From Atribacterota bacterium (GTDB lineage: Bacteria; Atribacterota; Phoenicimicrobiia; Phoenicimicrobiales; Phoenicimicrobiaceae), in the NCBI GenBank assembly GCA_030666935.1, contig DAOUWX010000064.1, positions 1-9,040 of the forward strand: a stretch of DNA of 9,040 nucleotides, given 5' to 3'. This document shows positions 6,803 through 9,040 of the stretch, piece after piece. Every line of letters starts with the position of its first letter. Positions within the stretch are counted from its first letter, which is position 1. The translations under genes and the position numbers were made by a program. The notes beneath the pieces were generated by a model. That model saw nothing but the letters and a program-made list of their open reading frames with translations, did not search any database and was not told the DNA's origin.

Positions 6803-7597
6803 TTATTCATTTTTTGTCAGACTTTGAGCACATTCTCTTAGCTCTTTAAGGCCATCAGATGATGATTGTTTTATAAATCCGAGATCTGTCTGATAGGTAA
6901 TTATCTTCATCCCTTTATTCATCCATTCTTTGAGTTTTGATAAACCACCGATGTGCATACCTGTATACACACCATATTTTCTCCCTGCATCAACAACCTT
7001 CTGAATGGCATCTGACATAATGGGATTATCAAGATCGTTAGGAATTCCATAAGAGATTGCAAGGTCGTTTGGACCGAGAATAGCACCATTGACCCCTTCA
7101 ACGGAAAGTAGAGAATCTATATTGTCAATAGCCTTTTTTCTTTCTATCTGAACAATAACAAAATTTTCCTTATTCGCTTTTTGAATAAAAGGGATAAGGG
7201 CTTCCGCTTTGTAATCATTGTGTCCTTTATTAATGGAACACCCTCTCACTCCTAAAGGGGGATATTTTACATATTTTACAATTTCCTCAATCTGCTCCCT
7301 GGTTTCAATCCTGGGGACCATAATCCCCTGTGCTCCGGCATCAAGACAACGTGCAATAAGGTGATACCGGAGATCCGGAACCCGAACCAAAGGAGTCATT
7401 CCGGTTAATCGAGTAATCTTTAATAGATCAGCAACGGTTTCCATGTTGTGAACCCCATGCTCCATATCAATAAATAAAAAATCAAAGCCTACATCAGCAA
7501 GAAGGAGAGGGATTGCTGGCGTCCTCAACTCTTGAAGCATTGTTCCTATTGCTACCTTGCCGTCATCTAATGATCTCTTTAGCAGATTGTCTTTCAT
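6803..7597 (-). CDS. HpcH/HpaI-family class II aldolase
   Basis: This 264-residue enzyme is of normal length for the family, which reversibly cleaves 2-oxo-3-deoxy or 4-hydroxy-2-oxo acids into pyruvate (or a close relative) and an aldehyde, using a divalent metal. The TIM-barrel motifs are intact: FIDMEHG (42-48) with D44 and H47, VRVP with R72, GIMVPRIET (91-99), the GVRGC loop (116-120), VQIER with metal ligand E152, and LGPNDLA with metal ligand D178. These correspond to H45, R70, E149 and D175 of E. coli HpaI. A strong AAGGAGG ribosome binding site lies 8 nt before the ATG. It is first in the operon, behind the predicted promoter and operator, which marks it as central to the pathway. 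GarL-, RhmA- or HpaI-like specificity cannot be told apart by eye. Why an aldolase is paired with deaminases and a nucleoside-type importer is unexplained. Confidence 0.93.
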   Translation of the reverse strand: MKDNLLKRSLDDGKVAIGTMLQELRTPAIPLLLADVGFDFLFIDMEHGVHNMETVADLLKITRLTGMTPLVRVPDLRYHLIARCLDAGAQGIMVPRIETREQIEEIVKYVKYPPLGVRGCSINKGHNDYKAEALIPFIQKANKENFVIVQIERKKAIDNIDSLLSVEGVNGAILGPNDLAISYGIPNDLDNPIMSDAIQKVVDAGRKYGVYTGMHIGGLSKLKEWMNKGMKIITYQTDLGFIKQSSSDGLKELRECAQSLTKNE

Positions 7598-7635
7598 TAT
7601 ATATCCTCCTTATTTGATTTTTTCTTATTGTCCAC

Positions 7636-7654
7636 TGTTCTGAACTGCAGAACA
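7636..7654 (-). promoter_or_regulatory. Operator-like perfect palindrome at the aldolase operon start
   Basis: TGTTCTG-AACTG-CAGAACA is a perfect 7-bp inverted repeat with a 5-nt centre. It lies about +5 to +23 relative to the start predicted from the promoter just upstream, and 39 nt before the aldolase ATG. A dimeric repressor bound here would block initiation. The size would suit an IclR- or GntR-type regulator, but no regulator gene is present in the window, so its identity is open. Confidence 0.6.
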
Positions 7655-7665
7655 CTATTTGTTTT

Positions 7666-7695
7666 ATTTTAAACTATTTTATCTGTAAATGTCAA
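7666..7695 (-). promoter_or_regulatory. Sigma70-type promoter of the aldolase-aminohydrolase-transporter operon
   Basis: On the minus strand TTGACA (7695-7690, six of six) and TAAAAT (7671-7666, five of six) are separated by 18 bp. Transcription should begin near 7659-7658, giving a leader of about 60 nt to the aldolase ATG. It is the best promoter match in the window and the only strong one. It may drive all genes down to position 1. Confidence 0.72.
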
Positions 7696-7697
7696 TT

Positions 7698-7904
7698 TGT
7701 TTTGTGTGTTGTTATTAAAAAAGATTAAAGATTTTAAGTGATAGTCCAGATTTGTAAATGGTTTGCAGATTCACAAGTTAAAGATCTTGTTGAGTCAAGT
7801 AGTATTGGGAGGTGTATATAGGGGAATAAAAAGGAAATATTGTATCCAGGAAATTTTTATATTAAGAAGAGAGACTTTTTGTTTTAATAAAAAGATTATA
7901 TATC
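7698..7904. other. Non-coding gap between the oxidoreductase and the aldolase promoter
   Basis: I see no gene and no convincing terminator here. Downstream of the oxidoreductase stop the minus strand is A+T-rich with T-runs but has no G+C-rich stem. A GGGAGGTG ribosome-binding-like string near 7806-7814 on the plus strand has no following reading frame. The 8-mer CATTTACA occurs at 7760-7753 and again at 7691-7684, next to the -35 box; this may be chance. Readthrough from the oxidoreductase into the aldolase operon is therefore possible. Confidence 0.5.
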
Positions 7905-9040
7905 TTATAATCCTAATTCTTTCAATTTCTTTTCAGTAGGAATCCCATTCACATCCCAACCCCTCAAGCGATAATATTCTTCTAACATTTTATCCAATTC
8001 AGGTAAAACTCCTGCGGCCATACCATCATTACGAGCCAAATGCAAAAGTCTCGGGGGAAGTATATCATCCTTACGGTTTATACCTAATCTAATATTATAC
8101 ATTCTCTTGAGATTGTGCAATCTCTCTCCTATGGTCAATAATTCTGCTGGAGTAAGGTTCCAGCCGGTTGCCTGATTTAACCATTCTGTCACTTTGGTTG
8201 GTCCTATTCGGCCAAATAGTAAAAACTTGCAAAGCCCCAGGGCATTAAAGACATTCATATAATTTTGTAATTTAATCACCAGCTCTGCCTTACCGATAGA
8301 TGTATGTGGGTCTAACTTATTATCTTCTCCATAACCTAAATCTTCTAAAGGAATACCGGATTCAATGGCGTAACTTAAAGATTCTAAATGACATCCCCCT
8401 CTATTGGCCGTGGCATAACTTAGGGCCATCCCGGTATAAGCTCGAGGATCATGTAAGGGCAGCTCCAAGCCTTTTACATGAATAGCAAATTCCTCAGAAT
8501 TCTTTCCGATCTTTTTTGAGAACAACCTTACTCCTTGACCCAGAAGTCTGCCCGGGCCTTCATTTTTTGCCACTTTGTGAGTGAGATTAATAATTGTTTG
8601 GGAATTGCCCCACTCTAGATTTATCCCTTTAAAATCTTCTTGATTTAACAAACCTTTCTCGCAGGCTTCCATGGCAAAGGCAATATTAACTCCTAAAGAT
8701 ATAGTATCTATTCCATAACGATTACAAAGGTCATTGGCGCTAACTATACTATCTAAATTATCATTTAAACATAAAGACCCAAAAGCAGCTACGGTTTCGT
8801 ATTCCGGGCCATGGGCTATAAAAGGAGGGGTTTTGATTTTTACTTCTTTTCCACAGGCAATAGGGCAGGCAAAGCAGGCATAGTGTTTTTTAAAAATGGT
8901 ATCGGCAATAACCTGTCCGGTGATTTTGCTGGCCCCCTGCCATCTACTCCGGGCAAAGTTTTTAATAGGCAGATCGCCGCTATATTCTCTTGCTTCAACT
9001 GAACCGGCAGTACCTAATTTATGCAATCCTTCAGTATAAT
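7905..9040 (-). CDS. Aldehyde:ferredoxin oxidoreductase, C-terminal part, cut by window edge
   Basis: The frame is open to the window edge, giving 377 residues of a protein usually about 600 long; the N-terminal pterin-binding domain lies outside. The TTG at 9026 is internal (the frame continues upstream as YTEG), so no start is visible. Numbering from that codon, C51, C54 and C58 in CFACPIAC plus C266 in NALGLCKF are the four [4Fe-4S] cysteines of the family. Other hallmarks are GPEYETVAAFG (73-83), NDLCNRYGIDTIS (98-110), DPRAYTGMALSYATANRGG (193-211) and the C-terminal NLKRMYNIRLG. The enzyme oxidises aldehydes to acids at a tungsten or molybdenum bis-pterin site and passes electrons to ferredoxin. 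It is separated from the aldolase by 307 nt with a separate promoter. Substrate is unknown; the family includes broad aldehyde, formaldehyde and glyceraldehyde-3-phosphate enzymes, and some members of other function. Confidence 0.95.
   Translation of the reverse strand, partial: YTEGLHKLGTAGSVEAREYSGDLPIKNFARSRWQGASKITGQVIADTIFKKHYACFACPIACGKEVKIKTPPFIAHGPEYETVAAFGSLCLNDNLDSIVSANDLCNRYGIDTISLGVNIAFAMEACEKGLLNQEDFKGINLEWGNSQTIINLTHKVAKNEGPGRLLGQGVRLFSKKIGKNSEEFAIHVKGLELPLHDPRAYTGMALSYATANRGGCHLESLSYAIESGIPLEDLGYGEDNKLDPHTSIGKAELVIKLQNYMNVFNALGLCKFLLFGRIGPTKVTEWLNQATGWNLTPAELLTIGERLHNLKRMYNIRLGINRKDDILPPRLLHLARNDGMAAGVLPELDKMLEEYYRLRGWDVNGIPTEKKLKELGL

Noticed and set aside
7786..7799. CTTG...CAAG inverted repeat with a nearby TTGACT on the minus strand, considered as a second promoter or operator
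   Set aside because: The arms are only 4 bp, and the -10 at proper spacing (TGTGAA) is poor.
7806..7875. Plus-strand GGGAGGTG followed by GTG or TTG, considered as a small gene
   Set aside because: The resulting frames stop after a few to about 15 codons and show no recognisable peptide.
7861..7904. Intrinsic terminator after the oxidoreductase gene
   Set aside because: There are T-runs on the minus strand, but I found no G+C-rich stem before them.
9024..9026. TTG as the start of the oxidoreductase
   Set aside because: The frame stays open upstream to the window edge, and the protein would lack the N-terminal domain. TTG is an internal leucine codon.

Overview
The window (about 38-40% G+C by eye) reads as a tightly packed catabolic locus of an anaerobic bacterium. 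All seven confident genes lie on the minus strand, so transcription runs from high to low coordinates. The only lineage clues are the oxygen-sensitive aldehyde:ferredoxin oxidoreductase family member, the moderate A+T richness, the strong GGAGG-type ribosome binding sites, and a binding protein with a cleavable signal peptide but no lipobox. The last of these fits a diderm anaerobe better than a classical Gram-positive. No taxonomic marker is present, so this is an inference only.

Layout in the direction of transcription. (1) 9040-7905: the C-terminal part of a tungsten/molybdenum-pterin aldehyde:ferredoxin oxidoreductase, cut by the window edge. (2) 7904-7598: a 307-nt gap with a near-consensus sigma70-type promoter (TTGACA / 18 bp / TAAAAT) and, just after the predicted transcription start, a perfect 7-5-7 inverted repeat that looks like a repressor operator. 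(3) 7597-6803: an HpcH/HpaI-family class II aldolase. (4) 6781-5423: an ATZ/TRZ-type (SsnA-like) metal-dependent aminohydrolase. (5) A 129-nt gap with a small inverted repeat and possibly a weak internal promoter. (6) 5293-671: a complete BMP/PnrA-type ABC importer, made of a secreted binding protein, a double-domain ATPase and two permeases. A strong hairpin separates the binding-protein gene from the ATPase gene. (7) 666-1: the N-terminal half of a second, distinct ATZ/TRZ amidohydrolase, cut by the window edge.

How the genes may work together. BMP-family importers mostly carry nucleosides, and the binding protein here keeps the residues expected around a nucleoside-like ligand. Amidohydrolases of this class typically deaminate purines, pyrimidines, S-adenosylhomocysteine or triazines. 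The simplest reading is an inducible uptake-and-deamination system for a nucleoside- or purine-like compound, with two deaminases of different specificity on either side of the transporter. The aldolase would handle a 2-keto-3-deoxy acid, releasing pyruvate (or a related oxo acid) plus an aldehyde, which the neighbouring oxidoreductase could oxidise. The families are well supported. The joint pathway and its substrate are inference, and I know of no described system with exactly this combination. I see no mobile element, CRISPR array, tRNA or rRNA.
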